Shown here piece after piece: positions 9,401 through 24,800 of a stretch of DNA of 64,000 nucleotides. The notes under the pieces are model-generated. The model saw only the letters and a list, made by a program, of their open reading frames with translations, searched no databases and was not told the DNA's origin. Numbering within the stretch: position 1 is the stretch's first letter; each line of letters starts with the position of its first letter. Both the position numbers and the translations under genes were made by a program. Source of the DNA: Sycobia sp. Sy_11 (Eukaryota > Arthropoda > Insecta > Hymenoptera > Epichrysomallidae); assembly GCA_018907035.1 (NCBI GenBank), contig JACCIC010000178.1, positions 682,001 to 746,000 on the forward strand. Reading direction: 5' to 3'.

Positions 9401-12400
9401 ACCATCAAACACGCCTACCTGCTACCAACTATGGATTGCATCTTGGACTAGCTGCGGAAGACTAAATAGCTTTTGAAAGTAGATCATCATCTCATCGATG
9501 AGTGGTTCTATTTGGAGTATGAACCCAACGTATTTGGATACTTAGACGATATTATGGTAGCTACAGAATCGTTCGAGAACCATATGTTCTGATTAAAGCG
9601 CATGCGAAAGAGACTCAAAGGAGCAGGACTATCTGTGAATAGGAAGTAATATGAATTTTGATCTTCAGATGTGCCGTACCTCGATTTCTTGTTCAACCGC
9701 GCAGATTTAAGACCGGGCCTAGAGAAGGTATGGCCATTACTAAAACATTTAGCTCCAATGACCGTAAGGCAGCTGCGTCGGTTCCTGGGCAAGGTTGACT
9801 GATAGTCAAGGTTTATTAATAAGGATTAAGAGTTAGAAATCTCACTAGTTAAACTATTATGGAAGAGGCAACCATAGATTTGGGAACCAGACCAAGAAGA
9901 GGCTTTCAATAAGCTAGAGAATGCACTAATAACGACGCCCGTCCTTGCGCGGTCGGACTTTTTAAAGCCCTTCTCGGTTCCGTACGATGTGAGAAACTAC
10001 CCGATAGGAGGGAGAAGACGAGGAGCACCCGATTGTATCATCTGATCAAATTTGACCCGGACTGGTGTATTTAAACTCCGCGCGTAAACTGAATCGGTAA
10101 AATTTTTTTTCCTATATTGGTACAACCTTTCTTGATGTCCGTTTGAAATTTGAGCACCATATCTCCATTAGTGTGTATCCCAGGAGGTCACACGGTCAAT
10201 AAGAAATACTACTTGGCTGTTTTGAGGCGTCTACGTGAAACAATTCGTCGTAAACGACCGGATTTGTGGGCAGATAATTTATGGTTTTTTCACCATTATA
10301 ATGCGCCGGCACATTCCAGCATAATTGTGTCTGATTTTTTAGCCAAACACGAAATGAAAGTCATTGCTCAGACACCGTATTTGCCATACTTGGCTGCCTG
10401 TGACTTTTTCTTCTTTCCGAAACTCAAAAATCCGTTTCGGGGAACGCACCATGAGTCCATAGTCAATATCGCCAGATAAATTTTTTGCGTCGTAAGTAAA
10501 CAGCTGACAAACACACATTAATGGAGATATGACGCTCAAATTTGACTAGGTGATCAAGAAATGTTGTACCAATATAGGAAAAAATATTTTTACCAACTCA
10601 GTTTACTCACGGAGTTTAAATGCACCAATCCGGGTCAAATTGGACCATATGGTATACGTGAGCCGTGTATTGAAAGGAATGTTCACTTGGAAGGGTATAA
10701 ATTCACAGCGATCACGGACCATAGTACGTTCCGTTGGCTCCGCAACTTGAAGAAACCGACTGGTCGCCTATCCCGCTGGCCCCTCAAGATGCAGCAATGG
10801 AATTTCAGGCGGGGAGCGATCCACTATGTTCCGAACGCGTTGTCCTAGATGTTGCAGAACGAATTCAAGGAAATCGCGGCATCCAAGCTCAATGAAGACG
10901 AGTGGTAGACTCAGAGAATCCAGGACGTCATAGAGTTTCCGTACAAGTTCCTAGGTTGGGGTCTACGTGATGGGATGTTTTATAGGCGGAGAGTGGAACC
11001 CATTTTGGAAAATGTGATAGAAGACCAAATGTATTAGAAGCTTGTAGTATCAGTGGAGCACAGAGATAGAATGTTGCGTGAGACGCACGTAGAACCATCA
11101 ACTGGCAACTTGGTTCGTAAGAAAATCTACGACAGGATCACAAGAGAGTACGACAGGCAAGAGATTAACCATGATATGAACACATACGTTCCCCAGTGCC
11201 CTGAGTGCCAATTAAACAAATCCGCGCAAGCGGGACCGCAGGGACTGGTGGCCCACCACGTCGTGGAGAAACCATGGGTCATGGTGACTATCGCCGAGTC
11301 ATATGACTGTCGTCGAGCTTCCTCCAAGCAAGGGGCAATACAAATACATCTTAGTGTTCCAAGATCTGTTCAATTGTTGGGTCGAACTAAAGGCATTGAA
11401 GAGAGCCGACAGCGTGTGGTCGCTAAGGCTTTTGAAGAGTTTGTTTGGTTCCGATGAAATATGCCCAACTGTTTCCTGAGTAACAACAGGACCGAGTTGG
11501 ATAATCAAACTCATGATCTCAAAATTTGTAAGATTGGTCCATCAAATTTGGGACATGTATCTGCACCAACTCCGCCATTAACGACACAAACGTCGACCAA
11601 AGTATCATCGACATTTTTCAACTTTGGTCGGAATCCACAGCCGGTGAAAAGTCTAACGTGAGAAGTAGAAACACGCCACATAGTAAAGAGGATCAACCCA
11701 CAAGCGTGTAAGGAACGGACGCGACTGTGAAACGCGCTGAGACACCTTGTCATCCTCCAAATCGACGGGGCGTGAACCACTCGGAAAATATATTAGAACA
11801 GAGGTAGAAGAGATATGGGATTCGGTGTGGGGGACTAGGTGTTAAGAAAGGTATACGCATTATCAAGTGGCATCCAGAAGTTCTCCTCGAAGTTCGTTCT
11901 CAAGTATGAAGACCCCGTTCGGATTTCCGATCAACTTTCTCAGATGATTACGTACTCAACACAGGTTCGAGGCGGTAAAACGCGAAGGTACATGTGTCGT
12001 AGCTAAAACGATATATCCCTTCCCCACGCGATGCGCTAGGTCCCAGGCCTGGCCCTTAAGACCGTGAAACAGAACGAGCGTACAAGAGATACATTGGGTG
12101 GCCCATCCGAACCGCGATCGAGGTCCTGCGACTTGCCACGCTACGGATTGCGCTTTCGCGCGACCACTACCTACGCATCAACCATGAAACAATGCTCCGG
12201 ACGTAGTCGAGCTGACGTAGCGTTGATAACAGTGGTAACCCCACGGCCAGTTCGTGGAGGGTCCCGGAAGCTTTCAATGAGAGCTTTAGTCTGGTTGTCG
12301 TTGGAGACCCTCGCGAGGATGAAGATGTGCCCGGAGAATGGTGGAAAATCTGACTAGGGAAGCAAGAGACAAGGAGAGGACCATGTGGAGAGAGCAGGGA

Positions 12401-13994
12401 CTCGGCACTAGAAAAAACGGGGAAGAAAGGGGGTCGGTACTAGGAAAAACGGCTAACGCGTAGGGCCTATGTGAACCAATGACGCACACTTACCAAGAGA
12501 AGATGAAAGCACGATGCGGAAGAGGTCACAGAAGAGGACCGGCGTAACAGCGGACGAAGTCCGGTTTAGGGGGGGATTTGTGTCGGGTCACAAGGCGCCC
12601 TAGCGCCTTCTCCATACAATTAACCTTAAGCCGCTCGCGCGCTCGCTACCGCACCTTGTGTTCGGCTTCGTCTCCCGTCCCTTTACAATGAACGTGATAT
12701 TTTAGTCTATGATAAAGGCAAGCATTAATAAAAAGTAATAATGAAGAGGAAGAAGAAAAAAAACTTTAAAGAACATATTTATTATTAAATAAGCGAAGGG
12801 GGTAATAAAACTAGTCATAAAAGAAAAACAAATAAATAGTAAAGTTAGTAATAATTAATATTAAAATTTATTTTTGTTACATATGAAAGATAGATTTAAA
12901 CTTTGACAAATGTTACAATATGTGATACTTAGATGAACTGGTCTATACTTGCATTGCAATCCAACGCCAAGTTATATTCCTTGAAGAAAAGTCAATACTA
13001 CTTATAGAATACTATTAAGAAAAATTAGTGTTAAATCTAACAAGACTTAGACAAATCAAATAATTTTTTTTCTCGTGGAAAATCAATTTATTACTCAAGT
13101 TGATTTATCAATAATAAAAATTCTTAGTCTTTAGAGACAATACATACCAATTTACTTTAGTGAAAAGTTAAAACTACGTAAGATCACAATTATAATTTAA
13201 CAATCGATACTTAAATTAAGTATCTGAAATACGAGAAACATGAATTATGAATAAAATAAATAATTTGTTTTCATGTAATAGATATAATTCAATTTGTTGT
13301 TATGAATAACCTCACCATAAACTAAGCATGAATTTAAATTTAGTTTTTAATAAAAATTTAACAAGTTTCAGCATTTTAAAATGAGCTATTTTTAAGTAAC
13401 AATGCGTTTAAATTGAAGAATAAGAGGTACTTTTTGTATTATTATAATTAGTTAAATTGAAGTTGTGTACTAAAATAAGAAAATTCTTTGCACAGTTTAA
13501 TAAAATACTGATCGCTACAGTTAAATGAATAATAAAAAAATTAAACAAGATTTGATACTGCTCTTCCCATTGCTATTTTCGTTCAGATTATTTATATTAC
13601 ATAGGAGTATATATTGACACAGATAAAATTCTTTATATTACGTGATTGAAGTGAGTGGCGTGATCTTATATGTATTTGACGCCACAGGGTTGCATCTGGA
13701 ACCGCCCGACCACAGTCGTCCGCCGTCGTATGTAACTTCTTTTAAATTTTTGGAAGGTTCGCGATGCGGATCACTCTCGTCTGGATCGCTGAGGGCAGAA
13801 GGTGTGGTAAAATAGAGATAGAATAGATAGAAAGAAAATAGGACGTGATGGAAGATCGGGAAAGGGACGTCAGAGAAGACTGACAGACAGGCAAGCGGAA
13901 GGCGTGCGTAAAATCAGAAAAAAGGACAAAAAGAAGAAATGAAAGAAAGTCAAAGATAAGTGAAAAGTAGTAGATATAGCATAGTAGAACACAG

Positions 13995-14044
<50 letters not shown>

Positions 14045-16065
14045 GAGGGTTGATTGATAGGTTTCCGGCCTGACCAAGAAAAACAACGTTTTTAAGAATT
14101 TTTTTTCATTTCTCAACATAATCTCCTCCAAGGCTGATACATTTCTCATAGCGGTGTTCTAGTCTAGTAATGCCATCTCTATAGACTGATTTGTCAAGCT
14201 TCTCAAAATACTCATTTACAACTTCGATTACTTCTTCATTGTCCGCAAACCTCTTACCGCCAAGCCATTTTTTGAGGTTAGGAAACAGATAATAGTCACT
14301 CGAGGTTAGGTCTGGAGAGCAGGGAGGGTGCGGCATCAATTCAACTTCAGATCCTTTATTTTAGCCATCGCAAATATTGATGTGTGCGTTGGTGCGTTAT
14401 CGTGATGAAACAAGATTTTTTTCTTCGCCAGATAGGGTCGTTTAATTTTCACTTCCTGGCTCAAACGTTGCAATAAGTCTGCGTAGTATTTACCAGTGAT
14501 AGTTTTACCCTTTTCAAAGTAATCAATGTATATAATACCTCTTGCATCCCAAAAAACAGTAGCCATAACCTTGTTCGCCGAAAAAATTGTTTTTGCCTTT
14601 TTTGGAGTTGGTTCCCCTGGTCCAATCCACTGTTTAGACTGTTGTTTGGTTTCAGGAGTGTAGTGAAAAACCCAAGTTTCGTCAACGGTTACGAATCGAT
14701 GCCAAAATTCGCTTGGATTACGCTTATACAACGCCAAATTGGCGGTAGAAATGTTCTTTCGAATCAATTTTTGGTCGACTGTTAGCAAACACGGCACCCA
14801 TCTTGCACAGAGCTTTTCCATATACAAATGTTGGTGCAAAATGTTTTGTACACGTTCATATGACATCATACAGGTCTCAGCTATCTCACGCACTTTTAAT
14901 CTGTGGTCTTTCAGCACTATTTGATGGATTTTTTCGATCATATCTGGAGTTGTGACCTCAATGGGCCGTCCTGAGCGAGGCTCATCAGAGGTGCTCACAC
15001 GACCCTTTTTAAACTCGGAAACCCACTGCTTAACGGTTGAATATGGTGGGGAGGATGTCCCCAGTGTTGAGTCCATCTCTTCTTTAATTTCCTTCGACGT
15101 TAACACCTTCAAATAAAAGTATTTGATGTCAGTACGATTTTCCAGCTTTTCCATTTTTACGAAAAGACAGAGGCGTCTTGTTCAGCGTGCTCTCAAATCT
15201 AAACTGACATGGTGATCGGTCTGAAACTATAGCTAAAAGCTATCTAAGGATGGTACTATAGAACACCACCTCAAGGTAGGTCTAGTGACGCCATCTCTTG
15301 GTCAGGCTGGAAACTTACCAATCCACCTTTGTATATATAAACATCCGCTGTCTCAGCTTAACTTGAGTTAATAGTGTAACTGATTCATTAAAAAGATAAA
15401 TAATATCTCTATAAATAATTCACTACCGAAATCTATATTCCTATAGGTAATTTTATCTACTGATAAAATTACCATTGGAGAGCCAAAATTAACATCTCCA
15501 TCTTGAGGTTCCGCTGAAACAGCGGCAGTTGTATGGCTACATTGTTTTAATCCTGTTACCCTATTTTTCTGAAGAATATTATACTTATCTTTTTTGAAGC
15601 GTCAATTACAATTATCATAATAACATTAGACCGAAATTTAATATTTATTCCTAAATCCATCAAAACTCCATAAAAAGCATGGTTTGTTGAATTTATCTTC
15701 GAAAATAAAAAAAGTTAAAACCAGAAACATAGAGCTCATTAAAATACATATTTTTTATTCTATACAATTTTTTGGATAACTATATATTTTTAAACAAGAG
15801 TTGAACAGTTCCGTCTCGTGATCTCCTGAATAATTCTACGTTTATACGACATATAGATAACTTCGAATACATTTTTCTCGAAAAATACTGATTATAGAAA
15901 ATAAATGCATGGTACAAAAAATGTATTTTAATAAGATCTATAACTATTGTTTGAAATATTTTTGTAATTTTAAGTACAATAAAGCAAATAGTAACAATGT
16001 TAAATAAATAAATTTATTCAAATTGAAAGAAGAAAATATTTGCTAATAGAATCAACTGTTTTTAT

Positions 16066-16117
<52 letters not shown>

Positions 16118-18890
16118 AATGTATTAACTGATTAAGTTGATACGATATTTTAACCAATAAAATAAAGTTAACATTGAAAGAATCATGATGGCCAGTGTTA
16201 GCAATTAATCTATGTTCACAAATTCAATAGACCTAGAAGAATCTACTAATTGTAGACTGTAAAACTTTTCCAAAACTACTTGATTGCCTTTCATATTTTT
16301 CGAGTATGCTAGATGATCATATTTGACCTTTAACTAGCTTATATGTAAATATAAAAAACTCAAGGGCATTAACAGGGATTAGCCGATATTGATGGGTGTT
16401 GTATATAGCACGTGGACGCGATCATCGATATCTGCCACCGAAACGTGCAGAATGTTACAGAAGGCATTTGGTGAGAAGTCAATGTCAAGAGCAAATGTTT
16501 TGAATCGCAAAAATTATTCAAAGAAGGTCGCGAACGCGATATACGTATTTTTCTATATACGTATTGGGTGTACAAATAACTTTCTAGGATTTATCAAATA
16601 ATGGCCTTATCAGTGAATTCCAGCCAGAAATATCAGATCACTAGTCTCATATTTGTAGATTGTTCATCTGTCAAGAACATTGCAGCATCATATTTGCCCA
16701 TTTCTTTCGATATAGTTTACTTTATCGAGCAAAATAATGGCAAGTTTCCAACTAAATAAACCGCATTAGCAGGAAGTGCTGATTCTATTTTTTAATATGA
16801 GGACAAGTGGAGCTGAATCCTATTCTTTCCTTTCGGAAATTTATAGGGTAGAATGTATTGGTGAATCAACGTGTCATGGGTAGTTCAAACGGTTCAAAGG
16901 TGGTGATTTTAAAGTTGAAGATAAGGATTGCCGAAAAGTTTTGAAGTCAGAAAAACCAAAAAGTTTTGAAGGCGAGGTATTAGACGCTTTGCTGTATGAG
17001 GATCAGTGTCAGATTCAACTTAATTATTTTAGTTATATAGAGAAATATTGCAAAATGAAATTTAATACATAAAATATTTTATTATTTCAAATAACAAGTT
17101 CAAAGGCCAAAAAAGTTATTCATTCAAAACATAAATATATAGTTATGGCAATTAAACTATCAAACATACTTTTTTTATTTCCAAGTATTTGAAAGATAAT
17201 AGTTATTGCATTATGAACTTTAAACAAGAAATGCTTTCAATTAATTTTGCTTCTGAGAAAGTGTATATTAGTGAAAAGTACAGGATTTTTCCGGACATTC
17301 ATAAGTATAAGAGCATTAATAACAGATGCTAACATCTTATTTATTTTTATAATTTTCAATTAATGAATTAATGAATAAATTAATAACATTTATTTTCTTT
17401 GGTGATTTTCTTCTATTTGTTAGTTATAACAAGCATATACAAGAAAGAAAATATATCATAGAAATAAGTCTATAGTGAAAAAAATTTTTTTACATTTAAA
17501 TAAATGGTTTATTCATATACCATAAACTAACCATTTATTCAAAATAAGTAATTTATATACTTAAAATACATATGTTTATTTAAATAAAGTAAATACTTTT
17601 CTCATATATGAAAGTTAAAAATTTTTAAAAAATATAAAATTCAACTATAGTATCTGAACTTATGAGGTCGTCATTTTCGTAATCTTCAAATATGTAAACG
17701 TTCACTATAGATTATATTGCAATAAATACTAATTACATTTACATACTTTCCCATCATTTTTATTGAATTATATATATTATATAATATATTTGTATTGCAC
17801 GAAAGGCAATGAAAGTAAGTGTTCCATGCAAACAATCTGTCATTCAAGTTTTAGACATCGATGGTTCGATCGCAAGATCGAAGGACTAGTAACTTGGTGA
17901 TCCGAGTTATAATCCCGGTCTCGGCCGATTAACACAAGCACCGCTGTAATAATTTACATGTGCTTTGTTTAAAAACACATCGTAAACCTCCGTCGCTGAT
18001 TAGCACCGGTATTTGGAAGCATTCCGAGCTACTTCGCCAAGGATGAGCCCAGTGTCCGAACGACCGAGCATCGGATCACCAACTCGGAAGATGAACGAGC
18101 GGTACCTCATGAGGATCGTCGGCAGCCTGCAGCACCGAGTCGACAGCTCGATTCTTGACGCGCCACGAGGGTGTTTAGTCGCGAGTGACGCGCGTGTTGC
18201 TCGACTTGATCAGAAAAGCGTACACCGTTTGCTGCTTTTTCGATCGCGTGTGTGGGTGTCGCGCCTCGCCAATCTAGGTCGCCCGTCGACTATCTATCGA
18301 GAAGGGACGCCTCCTCGTCGGCCGACGGTATGTATGAGCAATCGGCGCTAATTTCGATGTGTGCGAAACGGGCAGATTCGCCGTCGGCGGACGAGGAGCC
18401 TGCTCGAATATCGAGTCCGCATGGTGCGACAGACAGAGAGCGTGTGTATGTGTATGTCGGGGAGTTATCTCTCCCCACGCCGCGTCTTCTTTAGTCAATG
18501 CAACCGTGTACTTTTATCTGCTTTTCTAATTAAACTTGATTTGTTATTTAATCCTCTCGCGTATTCATTTTCTCCCCTTTGCCGGCATCTCCTTTCCGAA
18601 TCTTAGCCGCTGGCCTCTGCTGTCCCAGCACGTGTGCGGGATAGCACGTGAGCAGATAGACGAACCGGAGGCGCGGCTGAGCAGGAGGTCACTGGGTCTT
18701 CGGGCGGATATCGCACACATTTCTAACGGGGAGGGCCGCCCCGCCTTGCAGACCGCCAGATCATCGGCCCGTCGGCGCTGGGCATATTTGTGCAGGACTC
18801 GCACGGTCCGCACGTCTCGACGAGAGCGTCGCCCGCGCATTCCGACAGCGCATCTCCGCTTTGATTGCAACGCAGAAAAGCGGGTACCCC

Positions 18891-18941
<51 letters not shown>

Positions 18942-21433
18942 ACTAATAGATTATTTATATAATGTTTTCATATAGTCTGTGATTCCCTTTTTGTAGTTCA
19001 ACTATCTCCAAAAATTCTGAAAAAGTAATTCTTAATTGTATCAAAAATGGAAGCCCTAACATTATATTTTTTATTTGACAAGGAGAGATTCCAAAATATG
19101 TATGACGGATTTGCTCCTAATTGAACGAGGTAATTCTGATCACCAGCATGATTTTTTCAAATTTTTTATATTTAATTCTATTTGAAATCTATTCCCAAGA
19201 TATGGTAATTTATTATTTAAAGTACTTTTTTATTTAAAATACTATTGTAAAAGTAAATAAATTCAATATTGATTATCTTTACATCTAAAAATAGTACCTG
19301 TCTGTTGCATTCTTTCCTAAGTTTTGTTAGCTAAAGAAAAATAGAAGAACACTATTTATACCAGTGAACTAAAAACAATCTGTCAATTTCTAAACTCTGA
19401 ACCATGGTTGGTATGGTATACTCTTCAGTACTACAAATCTTAATTTTACTGTTTCAATTTGTTTTTTAACCATGGTTGGTATGGTATACTCTTCAGTACT
19501 ACAAATCTTAATTTTACTGTTTCAATTTGTTTTTTAACATCTTTTGCTCTTTAAATAAACCTAACTGTTTATTTTCAATACACCATTGTTTCAAAATTAC
19601 AAAATATTCGTTAGTTTTAAATATGTACGTTATTGTTTCAAATAAATAGAATTTAAATAAACATTTGTTGAATAGAATAAATAGACTTTTACTTTTACGA
19701 AATTGACTCATGTTCATTTAGCTTTATTTTTCAGTGTGTAGTACTATGTATATTATGTTCTTAAATAATTAATATCATGTTTATATAAACTTAGATTTCT
19801 TATTCAGTATTTTCTCGATTATATTACAGAAAATAAAGCAAATTATAATATACTGAATGTCACCTACATGAATCTGATTACACGGAAGACTATAACAACG
19901 AATTAAATACCAATTTTGCAATATTTCAACTTCGTATTCCATTACACTAACAAAAAATTCTAATGGTGAAAATTATAATACTCCGTAAGCTTCAAATGAA
20001 TTTTTCTAAATAGTTTGTACCTGCAACAACTATTGTTTTAATTAAAGTGATCCTAATAAATAACCTTTAATTGCGTATAAGTTCTCTAAAGACGGCAAAA
20101 CTTTTGTTCATAAGTTACAATGTAAAATTACAATTTACATTTACAAATTTTTTCTTCAAATTACAATTATTGTTAAAATATCCACTTTGAAAAAATTGTC
20201 TTTGAAAAGTAAAATTATTTTTTAAAAATGACATCACATTATAATTATAAAATATTTTTAAAAATCAATGGTTACATATGTCATAATCAAAGCTTATTCA
20301 TATGTCAACAATTCCATACTAACACATTAGTTAAAATTTTTTCGCATCATAAATTTTTGATATCGTGAAAATGTCGAAATTTGAGCCGAGTCGACGTCAT
20401 TTGCGGGAAGTTTCACTTCATTTGAAGAAATCTGCTGCCGAGACGCATCGATTGCTTCAGGAGGCTTATGGAGAAGGTTGTGTCGATGATCCAAGTGTTC
20501 GCGGATGGTTTCGACGCTTCAAAAGCGGTGATTTCGACGTGGAAGACAAGGAGCGTTCCGGGCGGCCGCAAATCTTTGAAGATCGAGAATTGGCGACTTT
20601 GCTTGATGAAGATTCTTGTCAAACGCAAGAAGAACTTGCTGAAGCATTGGGAGTTGACCGAACAACCATTTCCAAGCGTTTGAAAGCCATGGGAATGATC
20701 CAAAAGCAAGGAAATTGGGTGCCGTACGAACTGAAGCTGAGAGACGTCGAACGGCGTTTTTTCACTTGCGAACAGCTGCTTCAGCGACATAAAAGAAAGG
20801 GTTTTCTGCATCGTATCGTGACTGGCGATGAAAAGTGGATACGTTACGATAATCCGAAGCGAAGAAAATCATGGGGACTACCCGGCCATGCATCATCATT
20901 GACGGCCAAGCCAAATATTCATGGCGCCAAGCTCATGCTCTGTATATGGTGGGACCAGCTAGGTGTGGTTTACTATGAGCTTCTGAAACCGAATGAAAGG
21001 ATCACAGGCGAGGTCTATCGACGACAATTGATGCGTTTGAGGGCACGACAAAGTTATTTTGCAACATGACAATGCTCGCCCACATGTTGCACCGCCGGTG
21101 AAAACATACTTAGAAACGCTCAAATGGGAAGTCCTACCCCACCCGCCGTATAGTCCAGACGTTGCTCCGTTTGATTACCATCTCTTCAGATCGATGACGC
21201 ATGGCCTGGCTGACCGGCACTTCCATTCCTACGAGGAAGCCAAAAAATGGGTGGATGACTGGATAGAGGCCAAACCGGTCGAATTTTTTCTCAACGGGAT
21301 TCGTATGTTGCCAGAAAGATGGGAAAAAGTTGTAGCTAGCGATGGCCAATACTTTCAATAATTCATTTGTAACCATTTTTTCACAATAAAGGCTCAAAAT
21401 TTGAAAAAAAACGGGAAAGACTTATTCACATAC

Positions 21434-21491
<58 letters not shown>

Positions 21492-21745
21492 TAGTAATAT
21501 GTAGCAGTTTAAAAGTTAATCTATGAATATTAATATTTATTATCCGAAAAGCTATTAAAAATGACACGAATACCGTACAGCATTGCCATATACACGTACT
21601 GTTAACTTATTCTCAAGCTTTCAAAAGCTACATTTTACTCGCAACTACTCGCGACAGAGCAAGGCAATGAAATGTGATTCTGTAATAAAAAACCACGATA
21701 ACGAACGCACTTTCGCCTAAAACATCGAGTGCTAAATAGATGTAG

Positions 21746-21815
<70 letters not shown>

Positions 21816-24800
21816 CAGATATTTATTCGTAATAATTTTTAAATCCTGTATATACAAATAATAGTTAAAAAATTTAAAGCACAGGGCCTCCTTTACTTGA
21901 TTGAATTTGTACGATATTGAACGTGCCTTGCACCTCCATCTCTTTCAATACGCAGTAACTATATTTCTGTTTGTTTTGCCTACAACTATAGTTATTTATT
22001 GGATATATGGTTACATTGTGAAAGCAATTTACTTGTTCTGTTTTCTCAAAATGTGTGGCATGTAGAGCGATAAAAATTTTTTTATTTGTTTTCTAATTTT
22101 ATTCTACAAGTAGGAAAACTCGAATTAGATGCTCAACTAGTGCATAGAATTTACAATAAATGTTTTCTTTCGAAGATCTGAACCGCACTAGATTGCGTAC
22201 AGCCAACGATTCGTAAGACAAAACTTTTTGAATTGTTTTTTCCTAATTTAGAAAAATAGGTTAATTAATATCTCAGTTTTCCCACTTATAGAATGATCCG
22301 AAGAATTTTTTAAAACGTTTTTTCTCTCTAAATAATGCGAAATGACGATAAAAGCCGAAATAGTAAATTTGTTTCCGTTTTAGTAGTTCATCGTAGCGCT
22401 GTGAACGCCGTAAGCAACACTCTTAAAATAATTGTGTGTGCTTGTTTCCATTGTTTTGGGAACTGGCTGTTGTTAATTATATGATAAAATAAAAGAAAAT
22501 AATGCTGTATAATTTTATTGTTCTAGGGGGAATATTTTTCAATATAATGTTGGCTATTTTTTCTATACCATATGAAGATTTATTTTTTATGGGTTTTAAG
22601 TGCCAAGAGATTTCTTTCTGATTGGTGAAAATTTTATTTTTAATATTTGTTGGTGAAGATGCTGGATTATTTCTGCTAAACTGTGACAGAGCAAGTAATG
22701 AGGCAAAACGAGCTTTCAGTTAATTTATTTTTGCATTATTTTCATTATGCGTTGGTAATTTGCTAGTGTTGTTTTTTGTAATTATTTTGTGGAAATGTGT
22801 ATCTACAATGCTTGAGATTGTATTTAGATTATTAATCATGAAACTATTATTATTTATTATTATAAGCTCATATGAGTCTGTGTTATTTAGCGAAGTGTTC
22901 AATGTCTTAATTTTAATAGTTCACTATTAGAAATTCTGATCATAACAATACAGTTTTTTCTATTTTTCCTAATTAATTTGTTTAAATTAGGGAAGAAATT
23001 AGCTGAATCCGTATAAATAATTTTATTTATTGCACTTAGCCATTGCTTATTAGTTTCAGTTTTGAATTCCGTATTTATTTCATTTTTATGGACTGTGAGG
23101 TAATATTTAAGTGACAAATCTCGGCGTTGTTATAATTATTATTACTTTTTTTCAAGTTGTGTATTTTGTCCGGATCTTACTCTTGTCTTTAATAGTTTTA
23201 ATTTTTAGTACCATTACTTCACTTGTTTGGAAAATTTTATTTTGTAGCTGATCAATAAACGAATCAATGTCAGTATTACTTAAGTTTATATGTTCATTTA
23301 TTGTAACATAGCATATGCTGGATAAGTGCTCTTTGAATTTATTCCATTTTATGTTTTTATAATTATATCTATTTTTAGAGTGTTCTTTTAGCTTTAATAT
23401 TAGGTTTAGCTGGATCGCTTTATGATCATTGTCATAATTGTGAGTTTTTAATTTTAAATCTGCAGTGATTAAGTTATTTTCAATGAGCGCAAATCAAGAT
23501 ATGACTCAGAGCTGTAAAAGGTAGGTAAATCTGCTACGAATTTTTCCTAAATTGTCGCTGAACCACTAAACCAAATCAGGTCCCTGAATATTACATACTG
23601 TGGCTTCTAATACATTATGTCTCGCATTAAAATCACCTATTATAACAAATTTGTTTTTTACTTTATTTAGTGTTAATTTAAAGCACAATTGATTTAGATC
23701 CTCACTTAACCTATTCCTATTGTTTTGTCTTACATATATACTAATAATATGTAATTTTACATAATTTTTCAAATTTATAATAACAATGGTTGTTTCTATA
23801 CTATTAAAAGAAAAGTGTTTAAAGTTATTACTATGTGGTAATTGTTTTTTTATAAATAAGGCAGTACCTTCTCCTGCATCAGAAGTTCTATCGTTTCTAT
23901 AAATGTACTCATCATGTACTATATAATGTGTTTTATATAATTTAGTTTCGCTGATTGCTATTATATGAGGATTATGCTTTTTAATCAATAAATTAAGCGA
24001 GTATCTTCTACTGTGATTTATCAGATACTGGTTTTACATACAGCGTGCTCGCATCAATACAGTAGTGCGGTAAAAAACGTTCTAAATTGATCTAAACATG
24101 CTATCTCCTCGATGGCAAGCGTCTTGATGACTCTCGAATTTTCGAGATTGTTACTTTGAAAATCTAAGCAGATTTTTACTGAACATATTTGTTGTGATAT
24201 CCTCGCACATATCTTGTCTGGATTGAACTGCTGGCTGCTTTGCTGCAGCTGATGATACTTCGATGTTAGCATGTGTGGTGATTCCTGTACTGTATATGAT
24301 GGTGTTTTTGTATTTATTGAATGGTTCGTGTGTGGTGGTACTAATTTATTTATTATTTTATTATTTGCTTCTACTCTTAATATTTTTGTCTGATCTTTCA
24401 CGTTGTTTATAGCATTTACTTTTTCCAGCTACACGGGACAACGTTTATAGCTAGCTGGGTGGTTACAATATTTGTATTTCATATTACAATTAGATGCCAC
24501 ATACCCGAATCTTTGACATTTCCTACATTGTGTTATCAGGTTTTTTCTTAAAAGTTCCCATCTGATTATCTGCCTTGGTATAACTTTTATGTTTGCGATC
24601 TTCTTAGTTTCACTATCAGGAGGACATTGAACTAAAAGTTTCTGATATTTTCATTTTTTATTTGTAGTACACTGATTTGTATAACCTTGACGTTTTCTAA
24701 CTTCATATTTAACAAATCTATATAGACTTCATTTTCGTTCGTACATGCATTTAACCCTTCAAGTGCTAATGTTTTCAGTTTTACTGCCGTTGCTGTAATA

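Noticed and set aside
13742..14149. 135-codon minus-strand ORF with Ile-Tyr and Cys-Val repeats
   Set aside because: It is a translation of the CA/TA microsatellite at 13993-14042 and of AG-rich DNA.
18013..18946. Many overlapping ORFs on both strands as host exons
   Set aside because: GC-rich composition removes stops in all frames; no splice structure or motif supports any one of them.
20413..20811. 132-codon antisense ORF in mariner-2A, also seen in copy B
   Set aside because: Opposite strand of the transposase gene; repeated in copy B only because the element is repeated.
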